Source: Tretioscincus oriximinensis (lineage: Eukaryota; Chordata; Lepidosauria; Squamata; Gymnophthalmidae). Taken from it: a stretch of DNA of 64,000 nucleotides. The DNA lies in assembly GCA_022410635.1 (NCBI GenBank), contig JAJVDF010001827.1:17842-81841 (forward strand), given 5' to 3'. This document shows, piece by piece, positions 1 to 11,149 of the stretch; positions within the stretch are counted from its first letter, which is position 1; the number at the start of each line of letters is the position of its first letter. The notes under the pieces are model-generated. The model ran no database searches. It was not told the DNA's origin and saw nothing but the letters and a program-made list of their open reading frames with translations. The position numbers and the translations under genes are program-made.

Positions 1-378
1 GTCCTTTTCTTATATACATTGCCAAATCCTCTAATATACAATTAGACATTTTTCTTTAAGTCACAACATTTTACAGGATGTTACGTTTTCTTTTAAAAAT
101 GATTTGAAACAATTAGTTTCTTCATGAGAGACATATATAATCTAAACTGTATTTTCTTTTCAAAAAGTCATTAATTTTAAATTTAGAACCAATTCTGTTG
201 ACATTTAAAATGCCTTGAGGTTACTAAAATATTTTCTATTTGATGTTTCATTTCTTAATTGATTCAGATTACTCTGTTCAAAAAAAGCTTGGCTTCTGAA
301 CTTTGTTAGAAATCTATATTACATGTTAATAGTATTTGTTGAGTATCCTGTCTAGGGCCATACCTCTCCATGCTTTGC
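1..378. other. AT-rich spacer
   Basis: No open frame, recognisable repeat or RNA gene is visible here. Confidence 0.6.
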
Positions 379-625
379 AAAAGAAGAAGAAAAAGAAAAG
401 GAAAAAGAAAAAGAAGATGATGATGATGAAGAAGAACTGGGTCTCAAAGTGACTCAAAGCAGCTTACAAGTCATTTTTTACTCAAAGGTTTACATTCTAT
501 CTTACCCGTCACATTTTGACAGTACCTATTCATCTACCCACGACTGCTAACTTTCAAACTGTTAGGTTGGCTGATACTAGGGCCAGTAGAGGGCACTCAC
601 CCCTCTCCACAGCAGACACATGGAT
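379..625 (-). mobile_element. tRNA-derived SINE, degenerate copy 1
   Basis: Read on the minus strand, the body matches the copies at 38836-39100 and 55840-56061: the phrases around the AAGTGACTCAAAG and ACATTCTATCTT motifs and the TCACCCCTCTCCAC block recur in the same order. Its 3' end on the minus strand runs into a pyrimidine tail (the purine-rich run at 379-437 on the plus strand). The tRNA-like head is worn away in this copy. Confidence 0.55.
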
Positions 626-2525
626 TTTGAATGTGGAACTCTGTTGAAAGGCAATTTTTCTTAAACTTTGCAGTACTGCACTACCAAACAGCTGTGCCTT
701 CAGCCCATTCCTGAAGAGGCTATGATGTTCCTTATCAGCTGCGTAGAAAGAGAGAGAACAGGATCATATTCTAGTTGACTATAAAGAAAGAAAAGAAAAA
801 GTCTCCCTTAAATAGTAAAAGTAGTTCAACTGCAATTATTTAGGCAGCTAGTGATGTCCTCCTGAAATAATAATCCCATGCAGTCATCGGGTGGGTATCC
901 ACTTAAGGTACAGTAAATTGGACATTTGCATGGAATAAGGAATAAGATTTCATGATTTACAGAATGACTTCAAATTTTAAATTTGTATCTCCTCAGGGGA
1001 GATTTCTATGAACTGTGTAGAAACCACTTGAGTCTTGAGAGATATAGAAAGGCACAACAAATAAGCACATTTCATTTCCCAGCCCTGTAAGTTCTTCTTT
1101 GCCCTCTATGTATTGAGACAGAGAAATGAGAAAACGTTTACCCTATGACNGCAGCACTTTCACATTGTACAAGAAATGACTTGGGGTTGAGCATTTTGGC
1201 CCACAATCGAAAAACACACCTCAGTAATTCAGGTTTGTACACAGAAAGAAGAAAGCACCTTTAGGCCATCCATCCACCCCAGCAGGGAGAACTGGCATTA
1301 ACATTCCAGTCATTTGTTGGAATGAGGGAAGAGACTCAGGACCTGCTTAGGATTAGTGCTCAAGAGTAGTTAGGGCATCTAGATATTCCACTTCAAGGCC
1401 AGGGTGGGAGGGAAAGAATTTGGGTGCTACCGAATGTTTCCATTATCATAAAATGTTTCATCATAAAGTAAATATAGCTACAAAATGTTATTTTATGTAA
1501 ACAAAGCCAACTGAAGATGCAATATATCAGATGCATCTGTCACATGGATCATACAGTATCAGCTGAATCAGCTAATCAGGTCACCACATAATATCCATTT
1601 TTGTGAGTAAACTCTGAAAGGTTTCCAAAAGTTAAAGAACCTTTTTAATGATGTCTGGGTGTTAGTTGCTTTACTTTGAAATACTTTGCCTTTTTGAAAA
1701 CAAGTTCTAAACAAATACTTTATAAGCATTAAAAGTAAAGCTATCTGTTTTGTCTAAATATGCAACAGGTTTTGAAATATTTTCTTCCCAGTAAATGACA
1801 GCCGGAGTACCTGAAATATAGTCTTTCCCACTAGAATTGAATGGCTTTAAAAATTAAACTTTTGTAGTGGCAGTTTTTAGAATAAACACTGTAAAAGCAC
1901 CGTTTCTTTTTTCCTATTGCACATCAAATGTCTTTCATTTTCTGGTCGGTTTTACTTTAGAGACAGCTTGGCTGCTTCATTACGTCTTAACTTTGTATTT
2001 TATGTGATCTATGATCACCCATGTTGTTCAGTCTGAAGGGAAATCCCTGAGGGATCTGATCAAAAATCCCCTGCAAGCAAAGTGAAAGAGCAGAGACTGA
2101 GGTGGTGTGGCTATAGATATGTGTGAAATGAAGTATAAAAATCATTGACAATGAAAGGGAAAAGGGAAAACAATCCTCTTAAGAACAACACATTATACTA
2201 TAAGTGATGTTGATTGTTGCCCAGGCATGTTAAATTTAGCTGTGCTACATTCACATATAGCAATTCCCTGGCTAGCCAATGAAAGAGCTGAAGAAATTAT
2301 TTTGTGTTAGTTGAAGGGCTTCCTAGTAGCTCTACAAAACCAACCTTACCAGGAATTTGGAAAAACAACTCCACAATCTGTTTCTTCTGGGTAATTTATG
2401 TATGGGTTTTGGCAAGCTGTCTAGAGATGTGTGTCTGCTTATACCAGTCTGGAGCCTGAGTTTATTGACTGCAGACATTCTATGTCTATTGTTTAGGTAA
2501 TGATAAGGTCAACACTTTTCCTCTG
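626..2525. other. AT-rich spacer, no gene seen
   Basis: No coding frame longer than chance and no clear transposon ends. The block around 1435-1625, rich in TAAA and ATCA words, looks repeat-free. One isolated N lies at 1150. Confidence 0.5.
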
Positions 2526-2529
2526 GACC

Positions 2530-2682
2530 TTTAATCATAAAGTCATGAGTTGGAAGGGACCTCCAGGTTTATCAGGACCAACATCCTGCTCAACAGGATT
2601 CACTAAACCATTCCAGACTGATAGCTATCCAGTTTCTCAAGTTGTTGATTCAACTGATAAAATGATTGGTTCTCTTAGTAAA
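2530..2682 (-). mobile_element. CR1 LINE 3' end fragment
   Basis: The minus-strand CR1 3' terminus is recognised from the ATCATAAAGTCA-type octamer remnant followed by GTTGGAAGGGACCTCCAGG and the CCTGCTCAA block. The same series is seen at 17296, 34079 and 54891. The solo LTR at 2683 abuts or interrupts it. Confidence 0.75.
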
Positions 2683-3196
2683 TGTCATGACCAGTCTTGT
2701 TGACAGCTGTTTATCTTCAGAGGAGGAGGTGAAGACCAAGACGGCACAACCTTCCCCTTTATTCTGTTTTCCCTCTTCTCCCTAACAGCAGCTGGAGTTG
2801 GAACCTGAGGGGGAAGGGTAAAATCAGCACAGGGTCAGAGAGATCTTGCAGAGCAGGCAAGAGCATGTGCAGGCCAGAAGGTCGCAATGTCTGATGCAAA
2901 AAAGGATAGGTCATCACGCTTTGTGGCGGATGAGTGATTTAAGGGCTACTCAGATCACAGCCCGATGCTGAGAGTTAAGCTTGTCGTATCTCAGCTGTGC
3001 CTTGTGAATCTTGTGTTTGCAAATTCTGACCTCGGACTGTTCTTGATTCTGATATATCTCTGTTTACCTCTGATCCCGGACTGTGTTTTTGGATTGGGTC
3101 CAGCCCTCGGTGCTTCTGTTAAGCACTAGGTCTTCCATTAAATTATTGCTTCTGTGTGAAGAGCTGCAGACACCTGTGTGTCTCCAGGACATGACA
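2683..3196 (+). mobile_element. Probable solo LTR
   Basis: A 514-bp block begins TGTCATGAC and ends CATGACA, so it has inverted TG...CA termini. It is flanked by GTAAA on the left and GTTAA on the right, a 5-bp target duplication with one mismatch. An ATTAAA polyadenylation-like signal lies near 3137 and a T/C-rich stretch precedes it. No internal retroelement sequence follows, so a solo LTR left by recombination is the simplest reading. The strand is inferred from the position of the polyadenylation signal. The family is not assigned. Confidence 0.6.
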
Positions 3197-4394
3197 GTTA
3201 ATAAAATTTGGAGCCAATATATGGGATGGTATATGTGCAAATCTTGTGCAGTTTGTGGTTAGATACATTGTTTTCAGGAGTGTGTTTTATTTTGAGTTAC
3301 CTCTAGTTCCTACCTGTGGTGTCACATGTAAGGTGCAAATGTAGTGGCATTTCACTATAAAACTCCAATGTTCTGAATTTTTGTACTTACAGATTAAACA
3401 GCAGTAAAATTGAAATGTTTGAATTTTGCATTGGTTTGTAGACACTGGTATTATGCTTGAGCAGTGGGTTGAAATGTTGAATTGGATTAGCTAGTCAAAA
3501 CATCTGATCTGTATGGTTGTTGTTAAGGTGAGAATTATTTGAGATTTTACAGATTCTGTTCAAGATTTTTCTAAAAATCCAGTATATAGCATTATTTCCA
3601 CATTAAAGTCATTTTGCAATAATGTCTTGCAGTGGATAGCAGACATAGAATTCTATTGAAACGAACAACTATCAGTGAGATAACTACAAGGGACAAAAGC
3701 CAAATAATGGGTGTATTCCAGACTCTCACTAACAGTGACATAAATGAGTTCTGATAGCATACTTGAAGACTTTCTGATGTACAAAGAGAATTTAATCAGA
3801 GTTGGAAATAAGTCCTTGTTAGTCATGATGCCAAGTTCATATTCATGACTGCATCTGGATCACCTTTAATGCTCTATCTTTTCTGGCAGATAAGTGGGAG
3901 AAGGAAAAAAGAAGAGAAAAATTCCTGCAATTGCAGTTTATTCCAAGACTTGACTTTATAACCACAATGGTGTTGATTTAGTTTAAAGTTTCCATTACCC
4001 TGTACTCCATCTCTGGTATCATATAGGGCTAATTCATGCCAATTTCATGGACCCATTTCCATGGATAGCTATTTATCTCTTTGTGTCCAGAGATGGCACA
4101 TAAATTTCTGTGTCTTTTATGAGCATCATGTTTAACAGCCTTGCCATATTCACAAATATATTCATGGCTTGTTAATTATTTTGGCAATTCCCTTCAGTTT
4201 ACTTAGACTGCATCCAAATATAGTTTTTTTTTAAAATACTATAATAGTGGAGATTTGTCATACATAATTGGCAGAATCCAGCATTGGTAATATGAGGAAG
4301 GTCTGCTATTATATATACATAATATATATATTATTTCCTGCTAGTAGATTTATATAGCGTCTGTGAGAGCGTCTTGCCCTACCTTTCTGCAAAA
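3197..4394. other. AT-rich spacer, no gene seen
   Basis: No significant open frame and no diagnostic repeat. Short TATA dinucleotide runs occur near 4310-4335. Confidence 0.5.
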
Positions 4395-4615
4395 GTAATT
4401 TATTTATTTATATTTTTATACTGTAAGTCTCAGGGCAGTTAACAATAAAAACACAATTAACAGGTTAGCAACAGCCATATCTAAAAAATAGAGAAAGGAC
4501 AGCAGTTTCTCAGCCAAAGGCCAGGCTAAAGAGGTGCATCTTCAAGCATTTTCTGAATGTTCACAGGGATGGTGATTGATGCACCTCGGGTGGGGAGGAC
4601 TACTCCATAGTAAGA
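4395..4615 (-). mobile_element. L2 LINE 3' end fragment
   Basis: The minus strand reads the L2 3' end: a remnant of the LINE C-terminus (the coding equivalent of the copy at 5510), then a GCCTTTGGCTGAG segment and a (TAAA)n tail, seen on the plus strand as TTTATTTATTTATA at 4398. Confidence 0.7.
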
Positions 4616-5509
4616 CTTTGAGACATATATCAGATGCTTAATGCTGGTTAATTTATACAAGAAAAAAGTAGTGATGATGAATGAAAACAAAACCCCTAGC
4701 AGCTCCCAAAACTTAAGGCAAGTTTTAAAGTAAAGTTATTCCTTTGAATTCACCTACAAGGACAAATAACTCTTCATCTGTGTGGGCAGGTAGCAATGAA
4801 GTCTTTTATATGGTGGTATTCAGAAATAGTACTACAAAAGGTAGCTGTCTGCATACACCTTTAATAAACTGGTGTTCTCATTCAGCAGGAACAAACATCA
4901 TGTACGTTGGTATGGAATACAAGCACATGAAGGACCAAACACATAGGCGCAAGCTCACAAAAACANNNNNNNNNNNNNNNNNNNNNNNNNNNNNNNNNNN
5001 NNGAATCTGTATAAAAAAGAGAGAAAGCTTGAATTTAAAAACCGATGTGCATGAACCATGGAATAACAATTTGGTTTAAATAAAATAGGACTTAATGAAA
5101 TTCAGTTCAAAATTCAGCCCTTTTGAACAAATGAGATCAACCTGTTTGAACAGATAACCTTTTTCCTTAACAAAATCCTTTGTAAATCAGTTGAATCCAA
5201 ATCAGGCTGTTTGGGTCTATTTTCTTTGAGTTTGAAACAACCCCCTGAGTCTGAGGATTTCAATTAAGTCAAATTTTAAGTAGTCAAACACCAACTCAGT
5301 TATTTTGTCCTTTAAAGGGNTTTTTTTTAGAAAAAAAAGGGAAAAGGGAAATTTCCTGTTAAAATAGTTTGATGTTAGTTCAAAACCAGAAATGCAACTA
5401 ATCAGCAAATAGAAAGCTAAAACTGAACCATCATCATATTATAAATAGGATTAGTCTACAATGTCAACATCAATTTTTTTAATGTAAATGTACTACCCCT
5501 TTCAATAGC
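4616..5509. other. Spacer with assembly gap
   Basis: AT-rich sequence with a run of 37 N at 4966-5002, which creates artificial open frames on both strands. The part at 5090-5330 is rich in GTTCAAA and TTGAACAAA words, as is 21690-21965. A shared old repeat is possible but not demonstrated. Confidence 0.5.
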
Positions 5510-5802
5510 AAATGGAGTGGGGACCTGGGACAGGGCCTTCTCGGTGGCTGCCCCCAGTCTATGGAATAGTCTCCCCCTTGAGGTGCATCTGTCATCATTG
5601 TTATATTCTTTTAGAAGATCTTTGAAGACGCACCTCTTTCACCTAGCCTTTGGCTGAAGAAATGTCATTTTTGTACCCAGTTGTAGCTATTGTTTTATAC
5701 TCTTTTTAATTTGTTAATTTTGTATTGATGTTTCACTGTTGGCCACCCTGAGGCCTTTGGGTATAGGGCGGGGTATAAGTATAAATAAATAAATAAATAA
5801 AA
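5510..5802 (+). mobile_element. L2 LINE, end of ORF2 and 3' UTR
   Basis: Translation of 5518-5655 gives a peptide typical of the L2 reverse transcriptase C-terminus, including RAFSVAAPSLWNSLPLEV and then SLKTHLFHLAFG before a stop. The GGCCACCCTGAGGCCTTTGG and TAGGGCGGGGTATAA 3' UTR motifs and a (TAAA)n tail follow. Severely 5'-truncated. Confidence 0.85.
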
Positions 5803-6179
5803 TTATGCTAATTTTTAGTAGATAGTTGGGAAATTCAAGTGATCAAGTCTCTATTCCTTTTTGCATTGTTAATTTATAGCTCAATACTCTGACAGATGAG
5901 TTGCACTTCCACAAGATCTATATAAACAGAGACATTTCCTTTGCTTTTGACAGGCAAACAGTAGATTCTATAGGTCTTCAGACAATAACTTCAGTGAACC
6001 CTTCAGGGGACCAATGGTGAAGGGTGTGTTATAAATCACCAAAGAAATAGAATACATTACTTTGTTATAGAAAATTTCACACACCATTCATTCTTGCCAC
6101 TTATAATGATGTGGACCTTATTCTGTTCCAGACAAGAGAAGGGTCCAAGAAGCCTCCTATTCACATGCCATGTCCTTCA
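5803..6179. other. Spacer
   Basis: No gene or clear repeat is seen. Confidence 0.5.
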
Positions 6180-6310
6180 ATGGCCTGTATAGACTGGATA
6201 CATTTAAGACAGGATAAGACAAGTTATTGGAAGCCAATGGTATAAATAGCTACCAGGATGGATCTCTTGATTCTGCCTTCAGGATGGAGTAACAGGCAAA
6301 GTACATTAGC
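6180..6310 (+). mobile_element. CR1-like LINE 3' UTR fragment
   Basis: Shares the series 'AGACTGGAT...AAGACAGGAT...ATGGATC...GGATGGAGTAACAGGCA' with the 3' UTRs at 13440-13560, 33500-33620 and 39650-39740. It is a short relic with no coding part. Confidence 0.6.
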
Positions 6311-6529
6311 ACCTTTTAAAACTTTTTGGCCAAAGTAAGCACCTAGTGTATCTGGCTGAGCAGATGTTGTTTTCTTAATCAATAGGTTTTGTTTCTGCCT
6401 CCAAATATGTTCCAGGAAACACAAATGGTTCTTGAATGCAGGTAATGAAATTATTAATTAACCACAAATTTAGAATAGATATTAATGATTTTGCAAAAAT
6501 CATAGTACTTGGGACCTCTTTTCTACCAC

Positions 6530-6630
6530 TAAACCTTCCCTACGTTCAGATATTATTGTTTTAATATGTTAATTTGGTTTTTATTGTTAATTGCCCTGAG
6601 TCCTTTGGGTATAGGACTCAGTAAACAAAA
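6530..6630 (+). mobile_element. L2 LINE 3' UTR relic
   Basis: The motif TTAATTGCCCTGAGTCCTTTGGGTATAGG and the preceding TTGTTTTAATATG match the L2 tail, as at 19640-19720. The (TAAA)n end is reduced to one or two units. Confidence 0.55.
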
Positions 6631-6659
6631 CAGCCAATTAGATGATAAAAGTAACATAG

Positions 6660-7239
6660 ATGGAAACTAGTCTTTCCCTATTCTTCAAAAGTTAGTTATC
6701 AGAGGAATTTTTGCATCACATTTTGGTTTGCTTTAAAGTTAATTTTAAACAAAATCATTACAATAATTAATTGTACCTGTCAGTCATCAATGATTGGTCA
6801 AAATCAAGTATGTAAAATAAATATTCTCAAGAAATGACAGCTCTGTTCTATTATGTGACTATTTTGGAACCATCATTGAAACAGTAATCTCTTGTAAAAC
6901 AAGAAACTATTGCCTATAGATGGCAATGTTGTATTAAAAATTTCCTAGTTTGCCAGCGGAAATAAACATATTAGTGTATACTGCCAATGACAAATTTGCA
7001 GCAAAAGAGGACTTACAGTCTCCTCCTCCACACTTTGACAACTCTGCAGTCCTCTTGAACATCCGGGGTGAAAGCGGCAGTCCTCACAAGCTTTCTCCTC
7101 TACTGTTAAAACTGCATACTGTTTGTTGTCCCTGTTATTGGGAGCGGATGACAGATACTGCAGCTCAAGTAATAAGGAAGGAGAAAAGTTACTTGTGTGT
7201 GTTGCTGTAATTGAATAGCAACCTGATTAAATGCTGCAT
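6660..7239. other. Spacer
   Basis: The 86-codon frame at 6950-7210 has no recognisable domain and no supporting neighbour. I see no gene. Confidence 0.4.
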
Positions 7240-7500
7240 GGTACTGAGCCTTGCTAATGAGAACATTACTCGAATTTGCTTCTCTCTCCTCCTGGGTATG
7301 TGTGTTTTTACACGGATAGCTAGAAAGACTCCATTAATCAATAGGTTTTGCAGGAGACAATATTTTAAACAGCAAATTGTCAGTTAAAATCCTTTGCCAC
7401 TCAGCTTGTCCCAGAGCATTGTTTTTCCATTGTTTCCTATTAATCAAGTGAACAAAGGTGATGTCAGCTGGAGAAAAAAAATCCACAGTTTTTGAGTGAA
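7240..7500. other. Candidate conserved non-coding block
   Basis: Repeat-free sequence with a mix of words typical of vertebrate enhancers: CATTGTTTCC and AACAAAGG (SOX/TCF-like), TTAATCAA twice and TGATGTCA (CRE-like). No reading frame. The call is inference from composition only; conservation is untested. Confidence 0.25.
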
Positions 7501-7924
7501 GTATTTCTTTTTGTCAGATATAAGCAAGAAGATTCTCCCTTCCCCCTTGTGTAAGATTAGGGCTATTAAGGAAAAGCTTTAAGTATTGCCTTTCAAGGGG
7601 AGAGGTTGGCATTAAAGAACATATGCCTATGAAGTTATGCTGGTTTTATCCTTTCAGAAAAGATTATATTGAAACATATAAAAACACTTAAAGGCTGTAG
7701 TCGCATTGGACCTTTGAAAATGGAATGGAAAACGGAATTGAGAGTTCTAAACTTAAAACGAAGTGAGGGCGAAAAATACATCCAAACCTACCTCAGAATC
7801 CACTCCAGATTTCAGTCCCCATTTTAGATTTGAGCACAGTAGTGAGTTCACAGGATAAAAGCAGAGGTTTGTGCCAGACTAAGAAGCGAGGTAGCGGACA
7901 AGATCGGGGAGGGAGCGTCCTTGG

Positions 7925-8046
7925 GCAACTTTCATCTCTTCTCCCTCCTCCTCCCTCCATCTCTGCCCTCCATCCTTCTCTCTCTTCCTCCTTTCCTTCC
8001 TTCCTTCTTTCCACCCATCCCTCCTTCCTTCCTTTTTTCTGCCCAT
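7925..8046. repeat. Polypyrimidine tract
   Basis: Almost uninterrupted C/T sequence made of CTTCC, CCTTC and CTCC words. It produces several overlapping spurious frames rich in Ser/Pro/Leu on one strand and Lys/Arg/Glu/Gly on the other. Confidence 0.9.
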
Positions 8047-8249
8047 CCAGTGACCACTGTTGAGACAAACAGACAGAGCCAAGCAGTCACCCAAGCCCCT
8101 TCTCTCTTTCCCAAGCTGCAAAGCTATGCTGGGAAAAGAGTTCCACCAGGCTTGAAGAACCTGTTTTTCCAGAGGAGGGAGGGAAGTAGCTGAGCAAGGA
8201 GGGAATTCCAAACAAAAAAAACCACTCGCTCACTCACTTTTGTTCTCTG

Positions 8250-8590
8250 ATCTGCTGTTCAAAGTTCAAGTGGCGCGAATTACAAAAATCAATAGCAATG
8301 ATGCAATTTTACCAGGAACTGCAGAAACATGTTGTGTGCGTTTAAAGCGACGCCACAGCATTTCCAAGCCTGGTTTTATGGTAACACAATCCAAACGGTG
8401 GACTTTGGATTTGGAGTTGTTAGCAGGCAATGCATTTGTAGCCAAAGAATAGACAAACATCCAGCATCCTTCAGGAATTACCATCTCAGGATGCTGGAGA
8501 TGTTTTACAAATGTAGAACCTGTCAGGATCAAGTTCTGCTTGTCCATGATCCACAGCTGCAAATGTTCACTCATTGGCTAGGGAAGCCCT
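8250..8590. other. Repeat-free block open in three frames
   Basis: Frames of 70 and 88 codons on the plus strand and 102 codons on the minus strand overlap here. None resembles a known domain, and codon use gives no winner. The segment near 8265-8320 contains a GCGCGAATTAC word and AATGATGCAATTTTA, which read more like a regulatory element than protein. A hidden exon cannot be excluded. Confidence 0.25.
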
Positions 8591-8723
8591 TTTAGAGGTT
8601 TAGATTGTCCTAAATTGTCCTAGACGCATATTATATGAGTGTAGATATCTGATAAAGATGAACTATCTACTCTGGCCTTTGAGAGAATAACACTCTTTCT
8701 CCATACAGACACCACCACTGTTT

Positions 8724-9041
8724 TTAGCCATTCTTCTTTAGCTGTTCTTTATCATTATTGTGATAATCTATATCATATCTATTGTGACCTTTACTGAGAT
8801 CTTCAAATATAGGGAAGAAAAACAAATACATAAATATTTGCAAACCAGTATGTTGAAAAATTTGTTGGGCTAGCCAAACTGTAATATTGGCTCTACGTTG
8901 GGATGGTCTACATTTTTCTGTGTTATTCAAACAGATTTTTTTATGTCTAGCTGTTTCTAAGAAACAGCTCTTACTGGCCCAATCCATTAGAATAAAGTCA
9001 TTTTCTGCATTTTTAATCCAAGAATCCATCTCTCCACACAC
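8724..9041 (-). other. Unrecognised 105-codon open frame
   Basis: The minus-strand frame starts MCGEMDSWIKNAEND and contains a hydrophobic stretch (IFMYLFFFPIF) near residues 68-78. I cannot assign it to a family. A polar N-terminal half followed by a short hydrophobic run could be an old transposon coding fragment, or chance in AT-rich sequence. No promoter or splice context supports expression. Confidence 0.2.
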
Positions 9042-10080
9042 AAACCCCTGTGAATTCCTAAGATGCTACAAGAACCCTAATTTTTCTTATGGGTTTCTTC
9101 CCTGAAGCACAGCTCCTATTCTGTTCAGGAAGGGAAAAAAATCCACAACTTGACNTAGGTGGGAAAAATTCTGAAGTCCTAAAGAACCACTTTTAATCGG
9201 CATAGATATCATAAGACAATAACTTTATTACAGTCATTGACCCAAATACAAAATTTAAAACAAAAACAGAAAATCCACATCACACTTTTTTTAAAAAAAT
9301 CAATGTTTTCATTACATTTTATCATATATGATGATAAAATTATCTCTCTATAGAGCTTACATTCTACATTATGTGACATAAAAGTAAAGAAACGGAAGAA
9401 GTCAGATCAAGTTAAAAAAAAGGTGAAAATGCTATGACTTGGATAATACTGTGATTTATAAAATATTATTCTAGTATTAAATAACTTTCATGTCCATTTC
9501 ACACTTACTTTTATTTATTTATTTATTTATTTATCTATTTGTACTTATTTGTATTTCACATTTCACACTTGCATTATAGGAATGGTCATTAGAGTCTAGT
9601 CCTGATTAATCAGGATCTGGATGGCTGTTTACTTTCACACTTCACAAGTAGGAACAGTGTCATTCCTATCTGAGTCTGACTTGCTCAATTCCTTGCCATG
9701 ATTGGCTGGAAGAATTATATGTATTCTATATATTGGTGGGGGCAAGCTGGCTTCAGACAGGAAGATCTACCTCATTGTATTTGTTGTGTATCAGGACTGT
9801 TCCCTAAGTCATGAGTTGCTATAGGCTGCTTTCACAGATGTTGTTCCAGAGTGCAGAGTGAGACACTAAATAGTGATAAAGCTTTTACACTGGACCAGTA
9901 TGGAAAGACACCCAGAGATGCCAGAAGTAAACTATTTTGGCCCTTCTGTCAGGGATGTAGTTATCATAGGAAAAGCTGTGGCACTGCCCCCCCCCCAAAA
10001 AAAAAAAAAAAGATTATGCCACTAGAGCCCCCTCTGGTGAGCCTGGGCCCTTCCTTCCACCCAGTTTTCTTATGTTATTT
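9042..10080. other. Spacer with simple repeats
   Basis: A (TTTA)n run lies at 9510-9540 and a C-run followed by an A-run at 9987-10012. The frame at 9851-10084 runs through that homopolymer pair and is not credible. Confidence 0.6.
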
Positions 10081-10084
10081 TTAA

Positions 10085-10231
10085 ACTCTTTAGCGCCACA
10101 TGGCTGGGTCTCTGATGCACTAATTACTATGCTGTGCACCAACAAACAGTAATCAGTGCTAATCAGAACTGCTTGTTGGGGCATGTTGCAGTAATTACAT
10201 CAGAGACCCAGCCGTGTGGGGCTGTAGAGCT
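10085..10231. mobile_element. TTAA-flanked MITE (piggyBac-like)
   Basis: The two ends form an imperfect inverted repeat of about 45 bp, with the shared core GGCTGGGTCTCTGATG on the left (10102-10117) and its complement on the right (10200-10215). Both ends are bordered by TTAA (10081-10084 and 10232-10235), the target duplication characteristic of piggyBac-type elements. The 147-bp element has no coding capacity. Confidence 0.65.
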
Positions 10232-10235
10232 TTAA

Positions 10236-10807
10236 ACAAGGTAAGGAAACCTGGTCAGAGGGGCCTCTCTTCATTTATCTGCCCTGCTAGTGCCTTCTTT
10301 GTGCATCTCATTAGGATAAAAGAGATGATATTGAATTTAATCCAATGCAGCTTTACACCCACACAAGGATTCTGACCACTACCAATGTTGAAATTCAAAC
10401 ATATATACTGGTTCTTAAGCACTTTAGTGGGAAATCAATGAGTCTTGATTTTGGGTGCATCAACACCTTGTTTTCTTTACACTTTGCAACATGTTGGTCA
10501 CCAGTGTGGCTGGCAGCATTAAAGCTTATTTGGGGATTTCAACAATATGTAATGCCCAGATGAGCAGCATCCAGAAATTGATGATCATTAAGGACAAGGC
10601 CTCTTATGTCTTGCAATGCTGTCTCGTAAACAGTGGCACAATCATCTTATAAATAGTTGATTGTGTAATTATTTTTTGCAGCATTTCAAAGGCATGCATC
10701 TGGACACACTCTTAGTAACAACCAACTAGTTTTGGAGTTAAATATGGAAAACATATGTTTCTGAAGTGGATCCAGTACATTTGAAAGTCACACAATTTTA
10801 TAGAAAC
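10236..10807. other. Spacer left of the gypsy element
   Basis: Two overlapping small frames (10345-10563 and 10455-10652) have no recognisable domain. I see no gene. The five bases GAAAC at 10803-10807 are the target duplication of the gypsy element. Confidence 0.5.
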
Positions 10808-11112
10808 TGTCATGAATGCATAACATGTATATAGGCTGTTATACTGCTTGTATGTCTTGGAGGGAAACCTCTTGAGCTCCAGGGAATTTTGGAGGGAAAC
10901 CTGGAATGTTCAGTTGCAACCAATCTGTGTTCAATGTTTTAAGCAGGAAAATGAGAATACAGGGATTGGCCAAAGGATTGTATAAATATATCTGCCTTGG
11001 CAGCAGGCAGTCACTGCAAACCTAACTCAGATTCTTTCTAGAGCTGCAATAAATTACTTTCAGAGCTGGTAATCACTTGTCTGGGTATTCATTTAGTATC
11101 GAGAGTCTCACA
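10808..11112 (+). repeat. Left LTR of gypsy element
   Basis: Runs from TGTCATGAAT to GTCTCACA. It contains a TATA box (TATAAATA, 10981-10988) and an AATAAA polyadenylation signal at 11048-11053. The predicted transcript start is at about 11013, 32 bases after the TATA box, leaving an R/U5 part of about 100 bases. Compared with the right LTR it lacks about 11 bases near 10836. Confidence 0.93.
10981..11013 (+). promoter_or_regulatory. LTR core promoter
   Basis: TATAAATA is followed 32 bases later by ACTGCAAACCT, the presumed first bases of the element's RNA. In the right LTR the same spacing separates TATAAATA (16614) from ACTGCAGACCT (16646). The start site is inferred from spacing and from complementarity to the primer-binding site; it was not measured. 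Confidence 0.55.
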
Positions 11113-11114
11113 AG

Positions 11115-11125
11115 AGGTCTGCAGT
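11115..11125 (+). other. Self-primer binding site
   Basis: AGGTCTGCAGT, two bases inside the left LTR edge, is the exact reverse complement of ACTGCAGACCT at 16646-16656 in the right LTR, and matches the left LTR equivalent (11013-11023) with one mismatch. No TGG-type tRNA primer site is seen at this position. Tf1 of fission yeast primes reverse transcription with the first 11 bases of its own RNA, and sushi-like vertebrate elements are predicted to do the same. This fits that arrangement. Confidence 0.7.
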
Positions 11126-11149
11126 CACACACACACACAAAATCTTACC

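Noticed and set aside
4744..5079. 111-codon frame across the N run
   Set aside because: The frame exists only because 37 unknown bases are read through.
5090..5330. Shared repeat with 21690-21965
   Set aside because: Only short GTTCAAA/TTGAAC words match; order and spacing do not hold well enough.
6950..7210. 86-codon frame as a host exon
   Set aside because: No family resemblance and no clear splice sites; length is within chance for this window.
7793..8211. Five overlapping frames of 60-110 codons on both strands
   Set aside because: They are produced by the polypyrimidine tract at 7925-8046; composition is Ser/Pro/Leu or Lys/Glu/Gly only.
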